Source: Synaphobranchus kaupii
Taxonomy: Eukaryota > Chordata > Actinopteri > Anguilliformes > Synaphobranchidae
DNA length: 64,000 bases
Direction of reading: 5' to 3'
NCBI GenBank assembly: GCA_029718625.1
Contig: CM056379.1
Location: 51,667,579 to 51,731,578 of the forward strand
Position numbers and translations under genes: made by a program. Shown here piece by piece: positions 1 to 13,629 of this stretch. The stretch's first letter is position 1. Every line of letters starts with the position of its first letter. The notes under the pieces were generated by a model. The model was not told the origin of the DNA and did no database searches. It saw nothing but the letters and a program-made list of their open reading frames with translations.

Positions 1-388
1 AAATCAACCACTAGCAATTAGCTATAAAATAGCTAGCTATAATAACTACTAGCTAGCTTTTATAATAGTAATAATAATAATAATAATAATACTCATTTTT
101 GACGTGCGGATCATTTTTGTCTTTACAGCGGGAAGCAGTTAGTAGCTACCTTTTCCACAGAGCCGATTATGGAGAGAATCATGTAAACGCGGCTTTTGGA
201 GTAATCACATTACTTATTTCCATGTGAACGTGAACTGGCGTAAGCTGATAGCTTCCAGTAATCGGATATTGCTGTGCATATAAACGTACCCAATGTAACA
301 GACTTTCAAACTTCATATTTGGTGGTTTTGGTTTGCCTTCACATGTAAGGATAAGGGCTCACTATTACCATATTTTCCTGTTTCACAG
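1..388 (+). other. Intron upstream of the first visible pelo exon
   Basis: This AT-rich stretch ends in a pyrimidine-rich tract and an AG directly before the first visible pelo exon. I read it as the intron preceding that exon. The exon or exons for the first roughly 95 residues of pelota must lie left of the window. A short TAA repeat is at about 66-91. I see no other gene in it. Confidence 0.6.
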
Positions 389-3300
389 ATGGGTGCCTAT
401 CACACCATTGAGCTGGAGCCCAACCGGAAGTTCACTCTTGCCAAGAAAATCTGGGACAGCGTTGTGCTGGACAGGATAGGTAGCTCTCTGTCTGTCTGTT
501 TTTTTGTGTCCTGGGTAACCGTCATATGTCAAGTCTTTATGCTATGGTCGGATTTGACATTTACTGTCGGGGTATTGCTGTGCACTCTGGCTTCTCAGAT
601 GGAGTGATCTGGGTGCAGTATGTACAATCAATCAATCCAATTTTATTTGTATAGCACATTTTGAAAGGATATAATAGGACAGTGCTGCTACAATATCGGT
701 ATTTTACAGGGAGTAGATAAGAATCTGTGGTTTTCAGTAGTGAGCTACAAAGATTGAGACTGCTGTCTCTGTATGTGTCCTACCTGCAGAGCAGGCCTGT
801 GATCCGGCTCAGAAAGCGGACGTGGCGGCAGTGGTGATGCAGGAGGGCCTGGCCAATGTGGTCCTGGTCACTCCTGCCATGACTTTGCTTAGGGCTAAAG
901 TTGAGGTGACCATTCCCCGCAAGAGGAGGGGCAGCTGCACTCAACATGACAAGGTGAATACAATGACTGATGAGCCATTCGGGTTATAACAGTCAAAGGG
1001 AATGCTTGGAATTTTATGTTTTTCATTAACATATTACAACGACATTAGCAATAGTAGAGACAGGTGAGACTTTGAGGGCTTCAGTTTTTTTAAAATCATT
1101 GTCAGTGTTCCTTTGTAAATCTAAGTTTTCTTTCAGGCTTTGGAGAGGTTTTATGAGGCAGTGATGCAGGCGATTCTCAGACATGTCAACTTTGATGGTA
1201 AGATAGACTAACTATCTCTTCTGCTTTTTTCTGTTCTATTCTGTTCCTCTTTTCTGATCTTCCTTTTGTGTGGTTCCTGTGGGCTTCAGCTGACAAAGGC
1301 AAAGGCCATACAGCATTTTTGCACTTCAGGGTTGAGCTGCTGAGGTGGAAGGCTAGGATGCCCGTGCTAGGAAAAGGGGGCAGTGGACAGTTGAGAGTTT
1401 AAGACAGTCACAAGTGATTTCTGGTACAGAAATTTCCTTTATGTCTTTAGTTTTTTATGTATTGGGCATATCCCAATACATCCCCCCTACCCCTCCATTA
1501 CTGCAAATACTTTGCACACATCGTTATAGAGCTCCGTAGTCCCGCCCCCTCCTATCCCTGGCTGGTCCCGGAAGACTGCCGGAAGCCATTACCTGCCCCA
1601 CTTCGGGATCTTTCAGTCACCCTTATGATGATATATGGCATTGCATGGACCAAACTTTGACATATATGTGATACAAAGTCCATTGTATACTTACCACCAT
1701 GTTTAAATCAAAGTTGAATCCTAATTCAAAAAAAAAAAAAATTAATGGAGTTTGAAAAACATAACTACACTACCCAGAATCCCCGGTCGTACATTGCTGG
1801 CTCCTGCTTTTGCTAGTTAACAATGTATATACCGGTCGCTCTGCTAGAGAAAATGTATATCACTCGGTCTGCTCTTGTAACTTATTATGGAAGTAGCTAC
1901 TGGCTGCTCTGCTAGTGAAAATGGCTATCACTTTGTCTGCACTTGTAACTTGTTATGGAAGTGAAACTAAGAGTATCACCAAGGGCAAGAATCACAATCA
2001 GTCTGGCCATGTCGAAAGTGTCAGCTTTAGTGGTGGCTTTCACTTCAGTGGTGGTGAGCAAGTGAGTAGCCTGGATGTTGTAGTCGTTTTAGTTGTTTTT
2101 TTGAAAACGTGTTTTTTTCCAATGATGATGGGTTACCACAATGTGAACACATTTATTTGTATGCATTGTATTATTTTTTTTCAAATGCAGTTTAACAGAA
2201 AGCATATTATATAAGGAAACATAAATTTCGGCTAATTATTTATCTGAACCACAGCTAGCTTCTGCTCCTTGCAGTTGGTTCCAAAATTACCTCACAGACA
2301 GATCTCAGTGTGTTAAAGTGGGTAATGAGTTTTTACATTTGTTCCTCAAGGGCCAATACTGGGTTCAGTCCTGTTTGCTATTTACGTTAATGACATTGTC
2401 ACATTTTTGAATGGCTGTAATTTTACCTAATGTTTATGCGGATGATACAGTTCTGTATTGCTTTTCCCATTCCATCCCCATAGCTATTGAAAAGCTGCAT
2501 GCATGCTTTTGTTGCTTTGTAAACAGCGCTCATAGATCTTAAACTTGTTTTAAACAGTGATAAAACTAAGTTCATGGTATTTACCAGAACAAAGAAAAAA
2601 TATTATGACAATCTCCAGATATGCACTCTACATGGAAATCCTATTGAATGAGTTCCCCACTATAAATACTTGGGAATCTGGATTGATGATAATCTTTCTT
2701 TTAAATTCCATTTAAAAAATCTGGTAAAAAAGCTGTGGGTAAAACTTGGCTTTTTATATAGAAACAGAACTTGTTTCCTTATGTTCATCAGAAGGATATT
2801 AATTGGATCCACCTTTCTTTCGGTACTTGATTACGGAGATGTAATATAGACATGCAGCCTTCACTACTCTACGACCCCTAGATGCTGTATATCATTCCGC
2901 ACTTAGATTTATTACAGGGGACAATTATGGTACTCATCACTGTATTCTATATAAAAAATTTGGGTGGCCCTCTCTCCCGTTAAGGAGACATCACCATTTG
3001 TTTCTGTTTATTTATAAAGCCCTCCTTCACAAATGACCATTTTACCTCACTTCACTTTTAGTTTTGTTCTCTTTGTTCTCAACCTTTTTTATAATTGTCC
3101 CTTTGAACTGTTTTAGTTATTATTTTTGGAATGTATTTATTATTGTATTTTTACTATTCATCTATTTAAATTATTACTACAAATGTATTGTTAATGATTA
3201 ATATTTTTAACTTATTTTATTTTATATTGTTTTTTATTTATAATTTGAATGGATTTTTAATAGATTTTTTATATTTTTATTAATATTTTATTATTATAAT

Positions 3301-6300
3301 TTTTTACATTTTATTTTATTTTATTTTTTTAAGTATTGTTGTTGTGGGTGCATGTTGTTTTAATGTTTTTGTAATCTCTGCACCATTGAAAATGAAGGCT
3401 CGTTCCCTCAATGTGTCTTCCGAGAATTAAATAAATGTTGATTGATTGATTTATCTTCAGCAAGAGACTCTGACGAATCTGGACAATCCTCCTCAGATTT
3501 CATTTATCTGGTGTCATCTTTGATGGGCTCAAAGAGTTTCAGGTTTGACAGAATAGCCAGCAGTTTCTCAACTGTTTTGTTTGTCATCCTGTTGTACACT
3601 CTGCTGTGTGTTCCACCAAACAGGAACCAGTTCCGCTATGATGCAGCTGATGTTGGGGGGGGGTCTTGAGAATAATTGAAGCAACAGGGGACATGGCTTC
3701 ATACTTACAGATTCCCTTCTACCAGGTTGCTGCCTTGATGTGTTTGGCTGCCTTCCAGATGGCATCAGCACTCCACAGCCCTTCCTTGTTGGAAAATGTA
3801 GCCAAACTTCAAAGAACTTTCCCCTGATCTAGATTAAGGTCAGGGTGGGAAATTAGCACCCGCCAAATGCGGGTAGATTTCAGAATTGTCGGGTAAATGT
3901 ATCAAACCTACCCGCCACAGTGGCATGTAGCAATGTGGATACAAAAAAAAATAAAATACAAAAAAACTTCGGTAAAAACTTCAAGGGCCGATTCACAACA
4001 CATTTTATCTTACCATTACGAGTTCTCCTATGTGCACAAAAAGTTCATAGTTAAGAGTTTCATCTTAAAATCTATTCACAAAGCAGCTGAGACCAACTTT
4101 TACTAAGGAATGGGGAGAACTCTTAAGCTAAGAGAAAGGGTGGGGTTGACCTCGCTATGGATGATGTTGTGTTTCATGAACACGCTTACTTATAGAATAA
4201 GGAGTTGGAGTTTTTGGAGTTGGCGAACATCAACAGGAAACCGTATGAATTGTCGGATGGTGTGGGGTCTGCAGAGGGCATTTATTGTTTGGTGTAATAT
4301 TCTAATGACAGATGACTGAGATATTCTCAGTTCATCTGCGCTGCATTCCTGCATTTTACCTGTGGCCAAGTAGCCTAGTGTAGATTTGGCAAAACCTTGA
4401 TCTCATTGCATTGTTTTTCACTGACCAGCTCTATATAATAATAATACCCTCACGATTGATACCTTTTTAAAAGCTCGGATGTTATTAAATGTTTCTAAAA
4501 TATTGACTTGGCTTGATACCGAGGCGGATTGCCGGCAGAAATTTGCGTTCAATTTACTATAGCTAAAGCAATTCTAGCAAGACCACCAGCATCGGACAGT
4601 AAAACAAAACAAACTGACGAATAGCCTACGCTCTAAGGTAAAAGTGAAAGCTCCAGACAGCTCACTCAAACGTTATTTGTGTTCGTTCATAAAAACGGCA
4701 AACGTTAGTTAACATTATTAGATGGGCTAATACATAATTTATATCCATCTATAAATATGAAATGTATGTAATAAATTTATACACAATGTTTGACTGTTTG
4801 ACCCGTAATACATGATGTAGCCTAATAAATAGCCTACTATTTTATTAGAGCTACTAAAAATGAGTATGCATTCTGTAAAGTATCTCAAACGTTATTCTAG
4901 CATAATGTAAAAACAAAAAAAAGAAAGAAAAAAAAAGGTGTCGGATAAAATTTTAGGATGGCTGGTAAAATTTTGCATCTACCAGCCACTGTGGCTGGTA
5001 GGTCAGAAAGTTCATTTCCCACCCTGATTAAGGTGCTGTGCAATGGCAGTGATGGTACCATATGCTGCAGAAACCTGCTCTGCAGAATGGACCTGGGCCT
5101 GTTCAGCACATTTTACTTGTTTATTGTTTTCTTCAAGTTGTTGTGTTTTATTAGCTTTGTTTAACCTCCCTATAATTTTCGGATCTATGACTCGAAATTT
5201 CTTTGTTTTCGGTAAATCTCAAATAGGTAATTTTCTTCAGAAAAGGCCTTATAACACCTTAGGAAATGCATGTAAAAACTTCAATTATATTGACCTGTAA
5301 CATCACATAATAGGAATGTTAGGCATGAGATTGAAAATTCCCAAAGTTAACAGAAGTCACCAAAAGTTACCTTGGAAATTGCCCCCCTTTGAAACTCTAG
5401 TCGTGTGACCGCAGAGTTCTCAAAGGCAGTTTGTCCCTGCAGTAGTCACCAGTTGACAGTGATGACAGAACATTCAGCCCAGCAGTAAGTAGCCTGGACT
5501 AGGATGGTGGACCCATTTATTGGTGCTTTCCAGCAGAGTCTGGTGATGTTCTGTTTTCTCTCTGGTACATTTACTCTAATCACTGATAAGCTGCTGTTTC
5601 TTTTCCCAAATCCCAGTTGTGAAATGTATACTGGTGGCAAGTCCAGGTTTTGTGAAGGACCAGTTTATCAGTTACTTGTTCCGGGAAGCAGTGCGGCAGG
5701 ACTCAAAGGTTCTGCTGGAGAATAGGCCCAAGTTCATGCTGGTGCACTCCTCCTCAGGACACAAGTATTCTCTGAAAGGTAAACATGGAAAGAAGATGAG
5801 TTTGAGGAGCAAGTGACCAAAATTTAATGTATGGATATTGAAGCAGAGTAATGTTAACTAACTGTATTTGTGTGCCTTCAGAAATTTTGTGTGACCCTAC
5901 TGTCACAAGCAGACTGTCCGATACTAAGGTAAGGATTTGTCTGCTTTCACTATCTTTATTGTGTCTATTGCTTTCTCATCATGTTACTAAGCATTGTGGA
6001 TCGAAGACCTGTGTTAGAACACACGTATTAGTGCAGTTAGGGAGTATTGTTAAGCACAACGTGAAGAAGAGTGCCAGCAACCACCTAGTTATGCCGATAT
6101 TCATGATGGTTCTACTACCATATCACTTTTATAAAAATGGATCCATCAAGAGATATCCCTGTAGACCAAAGCCGCCTTTACACAGAGCATAAATACCGGG
6201 TAAAAGGCGGTTAAAGAACGTCTGTGTAAATTGGTCATTCTTTCATTTTTCCTGGCTCAGATCCAGCATTCTTTAGCGGTACAGCCGTGTAAAGATGGCT

Positions 6301-9300
6301 TAAGAAAAGTAAGACAAGACCATTTTAAACAGAAAATGTTCATAGACTGTAAGGTGTATCCTTCACCAAGCTAAAGTTATTTGGTTACTAAGCAATGAGA
6401 GTTCAATTTCTGAACTTAGCTAGCAGTCTTGCAGAAGGTATTCTATTTACTCCTTGTTATTTTGAAGTTAACAGCTGTTCTCTTCTCCATAAAGCAGTAA
6501 GTGAAACACCGGTCAGCACACTTTGAAAATCCAGACATTGAGCTGACGAGGCTTAATGAGAAAAATTTCTATCACAGTTGACTGATTATCATTTTTGATA
6601 TGTAGGTTATTTATGTTAGTGGATGGCGAATTGTTTGAACTTTCTTAGCCATTTAGCCATACTGTATCATTTATTTTGGCACTTTGAGGAAAGCTGGTTG
6701 ACCAGTCAACATTCAGGACCGGGATTCATTTTATATTCTGGGTTAAATCTAGGCAGCAGGAGAGGTCAAAGCTCTGGAGGATTTCTACAAGATGCTACAA
6801 CATGAGCCGGACAGAGCTTTTTATGGGTGAGAGACTGGCAGGCTAAATAATACACATTTTTGCAAATGACTGCAATGAGACTATTAATACCAAAACCTTT
6901 TAAACCATTTAAGAAATGTAATGTATTTAACTGCAGATTGGCACATGTGGAGAAGGCCAATGAAGCAATGGCTATTGACATCTTATTGATTAGTGATGAG
7001 CTTTTCAGGTAAGTGTGTTCCTTTGTTTTAGTGTGCAGGTGTGGAAATGTTCAGTCATTTGGAATGTGCTGCAGTTATTTTTTTGTCTCAGGCACCAAGA
7101 TGTAGCAACTCGAAGTCGTTACGTGAGGCTGGTTGACAGTGTGAGAGACAATGCGGGGACCGTCAGGTAAATAAAGATTTAGAGAAGGAGTAAAGTAGAA
7201 CTCAAGCAATTCTTAAAGCAATGCTTAAAAAAGCTCATGATTATGGTTATACTCACAGCCACTTTTTTTCTTTTCAGAGTATTTTCAAGCCTTCATGTAT
7301 CTGGAGAACGTAAGCTTTCCGTGCATAATATTGTGGAGTGCAACAATAACCATATGAGCCCAAATTCAAACTGCAGATTTATTGGCATGATAACCAAAAA
7401 TGTGATGTCAAAGCATAGTAAACACAATAAGTAAGTGCATAAACACAACAATATTACATGTTGGTATACATGAGCATATACAGTGCAGTCTGTCAGTATT
7501 TGGACAGTAACACAATTTTAATTGTTTTGGCTCTACTCCAGTACATTGGATTTGAAATTAAACAATAAATTGGAGGTTAAAGTGACTGTCAGCCTTAATT
7601 TGCCGGGGCTCACATCCATATCAGGTGAACCATGTAGCAATTGTAGCCCTTTTTATGCATAGTCCCCCCATTTTGGGGGACCAAAAGTATTAAGACAATT
7701 GGCTGCTTAGCTGTTTCTTGGCCAGATGTGTTGCATCATTAGTTCATGCACAAGAAAGCTGACAAAAGGTCTAGAAGTGATTCTATGTGTGGAATTTGCA
7801 TTTGGAGCCTGTTTCTGTTGTCTCTCAACATGAAGACCAAAGAAGTGTCAATGCCAGTAAAGTATGCCATCATGGGGTGGAAGAATCTGAAAGAATCGAT
7901 CAGAGACATATCCAAAACATTGTGTGTGTCAAAATCAACTGTTTGGTACATTGTTAAGAAGCAAGAACGCACTGGTGAGCTCAGCAATAGCAAACAACCT
8001 GGTAGACCACGGAAGACCGCTGTAGTGGATGACCAAAGATTACATTCAATTGTGAAGAAAAACCCCTTTTCAACTGTCGAACAGATCAAGAACACTCTCC
8101 AGTATGTAGGCATAGATGTGTCAAAGACTAAAATAAAGAGAAGACTACACCATAACCTCAGAGGGTTCACTGCAAGATGCAAGCCACTGGTAAGCCTCAA
8201 GGACAGAACGGTCAGGTTAGAGTTTGCTAGAAAGTACTTTAAAAAAAACTGTAGAGTTTTGGAACAAACTTATGGAGAGATGAAAAGTAATAAGCTGTGC
8301 CTAAGTGATGGAAAGAGAAAAGTGGAGAAAGAAAGGAACTGCTTATGATCCAAAGCACCCCCCCCCCCCCCCCCCTCATCTTTGCAACACAGTGGAGGTA
8401 GTGTTATGGCTTTGGCATGTATAGCTACCACTGGAACTGGCTCACTTGTCTTTTTTGATGATGTTACTGCTGACGGCAGCAGCAGGATTAATTCTGATGT
8501 GTACAGAAACAACATATTTGCTCAGATCCAACCAAATGCCTCAAAACTCATTGGACGGTGCCTCACCTTGCAGCAGGATAATGACCACAAGCACACTGCT
8601 AAAGCAACCATTGAGATTTTCAGGGTCAAAAAGTGGAATGTTATTCACCCGACCTCAATCCAATTGAACATGCATTTAACTTGCTGAAGACAAAACTGCA
8701 AGCAAACATCCCTCAAAACAAAAACTGAAGATGGCTTCAGTATAGGCCTGGTAGAGCATCGCCAGGGAAGCTACCCAGCATCTGGTGATGTCTATGGGTC
8801 CCAGATTTCAGGCAGTCATCGAATGCAAAGGATTTGCAACCAAGTATTAAAGCCCCAGGGAACAAATATTCGTGATTGCCTTCTAATTAGGTTAATTTGG
8901 GTCTTGTGGACATGCAATATGCATATACTTGTATTGGAAATAATTACTTTCTGAATTCCGGAGATACTGGATACTTTTAGCTTTACTTTTAGTTTTTGGA
9001 TTGAAGTTGGGCGGTACTATAAGTGGGAATGGTGATGTCACTAATCCCAAGCCAATCAGAAGGCTAATGTCGCTTGTCCCTCCCACCAGAAGCAGTGTTT
9101 TATCATATTTATATATTTTTTAATTCAATCTTTGCTGGATGCTTAATAACACACTCAAGTGTGATGTGATATACATACATTTTAACGATTTTAGGCTTTG
9201 TTCCCTGGGGCTTTAAATATGATTACTTTATTTAAGTTAATTTGTTCAATTTCTTTTGGTCCCCTAAAATGGGGGGGACTATGTATAAAAAGGGCTGTAA

Positions 9301-10525
9301 TTCTTGGATGGATGCAAATACCCTTAAATAAAAGCTGACAGTCTTCCTTTTAACCTCATATTCATTGTTTCATTTAAAATCCAAAGTGCTGTAGTACAGA
9401 GCCAAAACAATAAAAATTGTGTCACTGGGCCAAATACTTTTGGACTGCACTGTATATGTATACCTCAGATATATGATTGCATTGGGAATGAAGGTCATTT
9501 GGAATTTTGAAATGTATTTTTGAAAGTGACAGGAAAATACACCAATTTGTAAATATTTGAACCTCATTTTGACTGGAATTGTACATTATGGATGACTTCT
9601 TTTCTAAATAAGTAACAAATCTTTTCATCTGTAATATTTACAGTAAGATAACTTAAAATATTCTTAGGTAATAATCAAAACCGCAGTAGTCAGGGTCTCA
9701 TTAGACCATTCATTCATATAGTATACCTACATTGGTTTTCTACATGATTTTTGTCCTTTTCAGTGACCTGCTATCGTTGTCCTAATATAGGAACTTTTCT
9801 TGCCCTTTTTATAGCAAGCATTGTGTTCTTCATCAGTTGTGCTAAGACGTGCCACTTTGTCTAATTTTATTTGTTTATTGTTGAATTTTTCCATGTTTTT
9901 CTCCCAAATTTTATATGTCACAAATTCCCAGTCCTAGTAGGGCTCCTAAGACTAACACTAATCTCCTTCCATGCTATTGAAGCTAGCCACAGCTTTTTGC
10001 ACCTGGATTGTTTTTCCTGTAACTGGGCAACATAACAGTCTTGGAGGAGAGTGCTATTTTGCTTGTTGCAGGCACAGCTCGTGCTGGTGCCACATTGCCA
10101 GTCAGTCGATTTAGAGCAAAACGAGGGAGAGAAGAACCCCAGATGCCCATCCCATTCCCGGGGATGCAATTATGTGCCCGGAAAGCCCTGTCACTAGCTG
10201 ACAAATGATCCAGCAAGATTCTAACCTACACTGGAATTGTCAGCCATGCAACAAGACTCTGCCTTTACTGGCACTGATTGGGTTTATTTATTTTGAGACA
10301 AATTCTTTTGGGTATTTTACCTTTCTTGGGTCTAGTAGAAAGCTCTCTGAGGTTTTCCTTTAAATGTATTTTTTGGCATGCTGAAGCTTCCTGCTGCACT
10401 GATTGATTCTCTGCCTGTCTGTCTGTTTATCAGAGCTGAACCAGCTCAGTGGAGTGGTAGCTATCCTTCGCTTCCCCATCGCTGACCTTTCCGAGCCAGA
10501 GGACAGCAGCTCGGATGAGGAATAG
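389..10525 (+). CDS. pelo: Pelota (PELO/Dom34) ribosome-rescue factor, 5'-partial, ten exons visible
   Basis: Exons read as 389-479, 790-953, 1137-1197, 5617-5778, 5882-5928, 6753-6826, 6937-7008, 7092-7166, 7278-7309 and 10434-10525, all with AG/GT borders and compatible phases. They join to 289 codons plus TAG, matching human pelota from about residue 96 to the end; that protein is about 385 residues. Recognisable segments are MGAYHTIELEPN, the central VASPGF region, LLISDELFRHQDVATRSRYV, and the acidic tail ending EDSSSDEE. Pelota is an eRF1-like protein without the GGQ motif. With the GTPase Hbs1 it splits ribosomes stalled on mRNA in the cytoplasm. The missing N-terminal part is the Sm-like domain. 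Introns are 82 to 4419 bases, and the two longest hold transposons. No stop or frameshift is seen, so the gene looks functional. Assignment is by remembered family similarity. Confidence 0.95.
628..662. repeat. Short LINE/SINE-type 3' tail in pelo intron
   Basis: A TCAATCAATCCAATTTTATT-type string followed by TGTATAGCAC resembles the conserved 3' tail shared by several fish LINE and SINE families. Only about 35 bases are present, so the family cannot be named. Confidence 0.4.
2265..3450 (+). mobile_element. 5'-truncated LINE (non-LTR retrotransposon) reverse-transcriptase relic
   Basis: Broken frames read WFQNYLTDRSQCV, then GPILGSVLFAIYVNDI, then the catalytic YADD in VYADDTVLY near 2434-2460, then HYKYLGIWIDDNLSF, all in the order found in non-LTR reverse transcriptases. 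Frameshifts and stops interrupt every section. An AATAAA at 3430-3435 and a TGATTGATTGATT tail mark the 3' end. The copy is dead and lies sense-oriented in a pelo intron. The L2/Rex/Jockey-like group is suggested by the motifs but not settled. Confidence 0.8.
3841..5026. mobile_element. Non-autonomous hAT-type DNA transposon, 1186 bp
   Basis: The ends are inverted: CAGGGTGGGAAAT opens the element and ATTTCCCACCCTG closes it. The 8-base direct repeat ATTAAGGT sits at 3833-3840 and 5027-5034. An 8-bp target-site duplication and CAGGG termini are the hAT signature. There is no credible transposase inside. A GGGCCGATTCACAAC motif near 3984 resembles Harbinger-type ends, so the interior may itself be composite. 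It lies in the same pelo intron as the LINE. Confidence 0.85.
7481..9452 (+). mobile_element. Tc1/mariner element, about 2 kb, inside the last pelo intron
   Basis: The element starts CAGTGCAGTC and ends GACTGCACTG, and is flanked by TA on both sides (7479-7480 and 9453-9454). The ends share roughly 200 bases of imperfect inverted repeat, including a mirrored block around a run of C/G and the words dataless of coding (about 7650-7690 and 9255-9300). A decayed transposase lies inside on the + strand. A poly-C run of about 18 is at 8357-8375. The whole intron 7310-10433 is otherwise unremarkable. Confidence 0.9.
7747..8687 (+). pseudogene. Decayed Tc1 transposase
   Basis: The first open frame (to 8348) carries a helix-turn-helix region (KNLKESIRDISKTLCVSKST), a GRPRK AT-hook-like motif and the start of the catalytic domain (RTVRLEFARKYF). 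A second frame from 8382 shows SGGSVMAL and LQQDNDHKHTA, which matches the second catalytic aspartate region of Tc1 DDE transposases. The frames are broken around the poly-C run, and the stop at 8346-8348 separates them. No functional enzyme can be made from this copy. Confidence 0.85.
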
Positions 10526-10847
10526 ATGGATCATACGCATATCAGACTTATCTGCATTCCTCACAGAGGACTATAACAGGAAGAAAGACGTGAAACTCAT
10601 TCCTCATGACTAAAGGAAAGTACATACTGGTCACAGATAAAGGTGCTGACTAATGATGTTTTTGGGAAGATTCTGTATACATGAAGATACTGGGATCAAG
10701 GGCGTAGCTCACAGTGTGTAATATTGGAGTAGGGGGGCATGTGAACTGGATTGGCTGAAAGAGTCCCATTGCATAGCTGTGCACTCAGTGACTGTTGGTG
10801 AGCACAGTTTTTGTAAGAATTTGTTGCACCTTGTAAAAGTCAACAGG

Positions 10848-10853
10848 AATAAA
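10848..10853 (+). promoter_or_regulatory. Polyadenylation signal of pelo
   Basis: AATAAA lies 323 bases after the pelo stop codon, a normal 3' UTR distance. I see no competing signal between them. Confidence 0.7.
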
Positions 10854-10869
10854 ACCTGCTATGCAGTAA

Positions 10870-13379
10870 GGCTGGCTGGCTTCCGTTTTTCAGCACCAAG
10901 TTTATACCAAAAACATGCACAAATAATTAAAATGGTAATGGTTTAATAAGGATAAACTTTGACTAAGGATATATTTAATGAAAATATGTATTATTGCATG
11001 TCTGTATCTGTAAATCTTTGTTGTTGTTGTTGACTTACCACTTAATCTTTATGTACTGGCTAATGAACATTACTTATTTTTCACAGAGACACTGCAAAGA
11101 ATATAAGGCAGTGCAGTGGGGTCTCCACAAAAACTGCAGATCATGTGCATTCCTACACACCCCACATGCCGTCGCACTGCAGCTGTCATTGTGTTTTACT
11201 AAATTTGCATTTCTTAGGGTGGGTTGCACCAAATTAAATCTAAGATTAGAGATAATCAGAGTTTAGTAAATCCAGGTTTAAAATGAATTAATCTACGTTT
11301 ATAACTAACCAAAGATGTGTTGCCCCACTTAAATGTAATCGTAGATTAGTAAATCTAAGATTAATGACTTAAACCTAGATTTGAATGTAGTTGCTTGGCA
11401 ACTGTGAAAGGTTAACAACAGAAAATAGTGGGGAATCAACAAGTAGGCTACATGTGTAGCTAGCAAGCCTATCTGGGTGGTTTGTATTTATCAAACAATA
11501 TTTTTTTTGACGGCTCTTTACTACCCAATGTCAAATGGCAAAATTGTCCATGGAATATGATCCTTTCTAATCTGATTTATATACTGTAATCATTTGGTAT
11601 TTATTCAGCTCAGCGCACATTAGACACTTTTGCCAAATTAGATCAATGTTATGTTATCAATATCCTAAATGTGGAGGAAATCAAAAGGCAGTGGAGACAT
11701 GTCAAAATAGCATGCTGAGTTTCATATTAGAGTGAAAAAGAAATTGAGGCCAAGTTTAATGTTTTCATTTGTTGACACAATGCAGGGGGCTTGTATGGGT
11801 ACATATAGGGAAATGCCAGATACACAAAAGAATTTAAAAAACCTGTAGAACTTATTTGTATGTTTCAACATTTATGTTTACAAAACTGGCGAGCAACCAA
11901 AAGTTAAAAGTTTATAGATACACTGGAATTCTTTGTCACAAGCTCTCATATAAAAAGAAGACAGTAATAAAAAATAAAGACATATAGTCTATACATACAT
12001 TAAAAACATGGATGGGGGGGGGGTACATGCTCCATAAGAATGAAAGGATAAAAGGATGAATAAAAATTTTTTTTTAAATGCAGTCTGATATTTAAAAGGC
12101 ACGCAGTATTTGGATGAAAACTTCCTGATCTTTTTCTGGTTATTAAGGCTCCAATATCATCTTCCAGATGGAAGGGGTGAAAATGACTTAAAACCTTGGT
12201 GACTTGGGTCTTGGGGCCTTTTAGGGCCTTGCTGCAGCACCTACTAGATTAAATATCCCAAGTCTGTACCAGTTCTGTGCTAATACATCATCTGTGCCCT
12301 GCAGAATAGTCCTACAGGCGTCTATCCAAATGATCATACTAGACGGTACCATACAAAAATATGAAGTAGCCAAACTAAAGCTTTTTAAGCAGGGCTATGG
12401 TGTTTTATTTAGGGTGGTTCCTGCTACCTTTATATCCATGCTTTTTAATCTAAAGCATTTAGAATGTGCAGGAAGTTATTTGCACCTTTTAAAGGATAGT
12501 GCTAGTTTGATAAGTGATATCAAGTTATTTTTTACAAAGGATTTATTAAGTAATGTAATGTCTATTGATGAAACCTATTTGGTGACTTTCCAAGTTCTCC
12601 CCTGCCACCTAGTGGTTTAGGATGAACTGCCCAACTAACCATACATAGGCATTTGTCTTTCCCAGGTTGTGAACTATACCTAAAATTCCATCCCCATACA
12701 TATCTTGATGAGTCACCAAGTGTTTGAGACTGAGTATGCATTGACTGTATAGGCCTTTATTATACTGGATGCTGAATATGAGTTTTCCTTTGGCCAACAT
12801 TACATATCAAATACTACATGTTTACACATTGTTCTTTATAACCAAACATGCACAAGCAAAATTCAGATCTCAGATCTTGCCATCTTCCATATCAAACCAA
12901 CAAGTACATTGCAAGCATTTTTACTCCCACATTCTCAATGTAATTGAGAAGAAAATGGAAATGTGGTATTTTGCTGTAAAAAAGAATGGCTTGACATGTA
13001 CTTTTGAGTTGAGCATTTTGAAGCTTTCATTGGCCACAGACTTCTTGTGAAGTCCACTGGTCCTCCCAGACAGACACACAAACACACCTGAAATGTTCAT
13101 TAAATCAGGAGACCGATGGTTTAAAGATATAAATTTAAATTTATTGCTCAATGGTTCAGGTATGGACAACTATGTTTATGTACACATGCATATTCTGAAA
13201 TTAAACAACCATTATTTGGAATATTGGTGTTTGGAATATAACTGGAAAAGTAGCTGTCATCTTATTTCTTGGTGCCTATAAACAACTTATTCAGAATATG
13301 ACTGCAACCAGTATTATCCAGAGAATTGTGTGCATGTAAACAAAAAATGGAAAATGACATACTTTTACCCAAATACTAT
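10870..13379. other. Intergenic stretch downstream of pelo
   Basis: No gene is recognised here. Open frames in it have no recognisable domain and no splice context. About 11205-11420 contains GGGTGGGTTGCACCA followed by inverted TAAATCTAAGATTA words, which resembles a fish MITE end, but I could not find a second terminus. Confidence 0.5.
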
Positions 13380-13629
13380 TGCTTAGAGAAAATATTTTAA
13401 CAAGTAATATTTTTTCCACAAAAATATTAAATTATTCAAGAGGCACAATTAATAACACCCATTAAGTTATTTGTGCATCCTCCCTTCACAAGGATAATAC
13501 TACTGAGTCGTCTTCTACAGTGTTTTATGGTGAACATATGAGGGATCTTTGATCATTCCTCCATGCAAAATCTTTCAAGATTTGGCCTGTGATTGTGGAC
13601 TGTCCTCTTCTGTTTGAACAATTAATTTT
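13380..13629. repeat. Fragment of a Tc1-type repeat
   Basis: This piece (CATCCTCCCTTCACAAGGAT and following) resembles the internal part of the element at 57400-57470 (CACCCTCCCTTCGCCAAGAT). The 5S-type SINE just to its right may have split it, since similar-looking sequence resumes near 14200. Confidence 0.45.

Noticed and set aside
3442..3669. 75-codon open frame after the LINE tail
   Set aside because: It starts in the LINE tail, has no domain and sits inside a pelo intron with no splice support.
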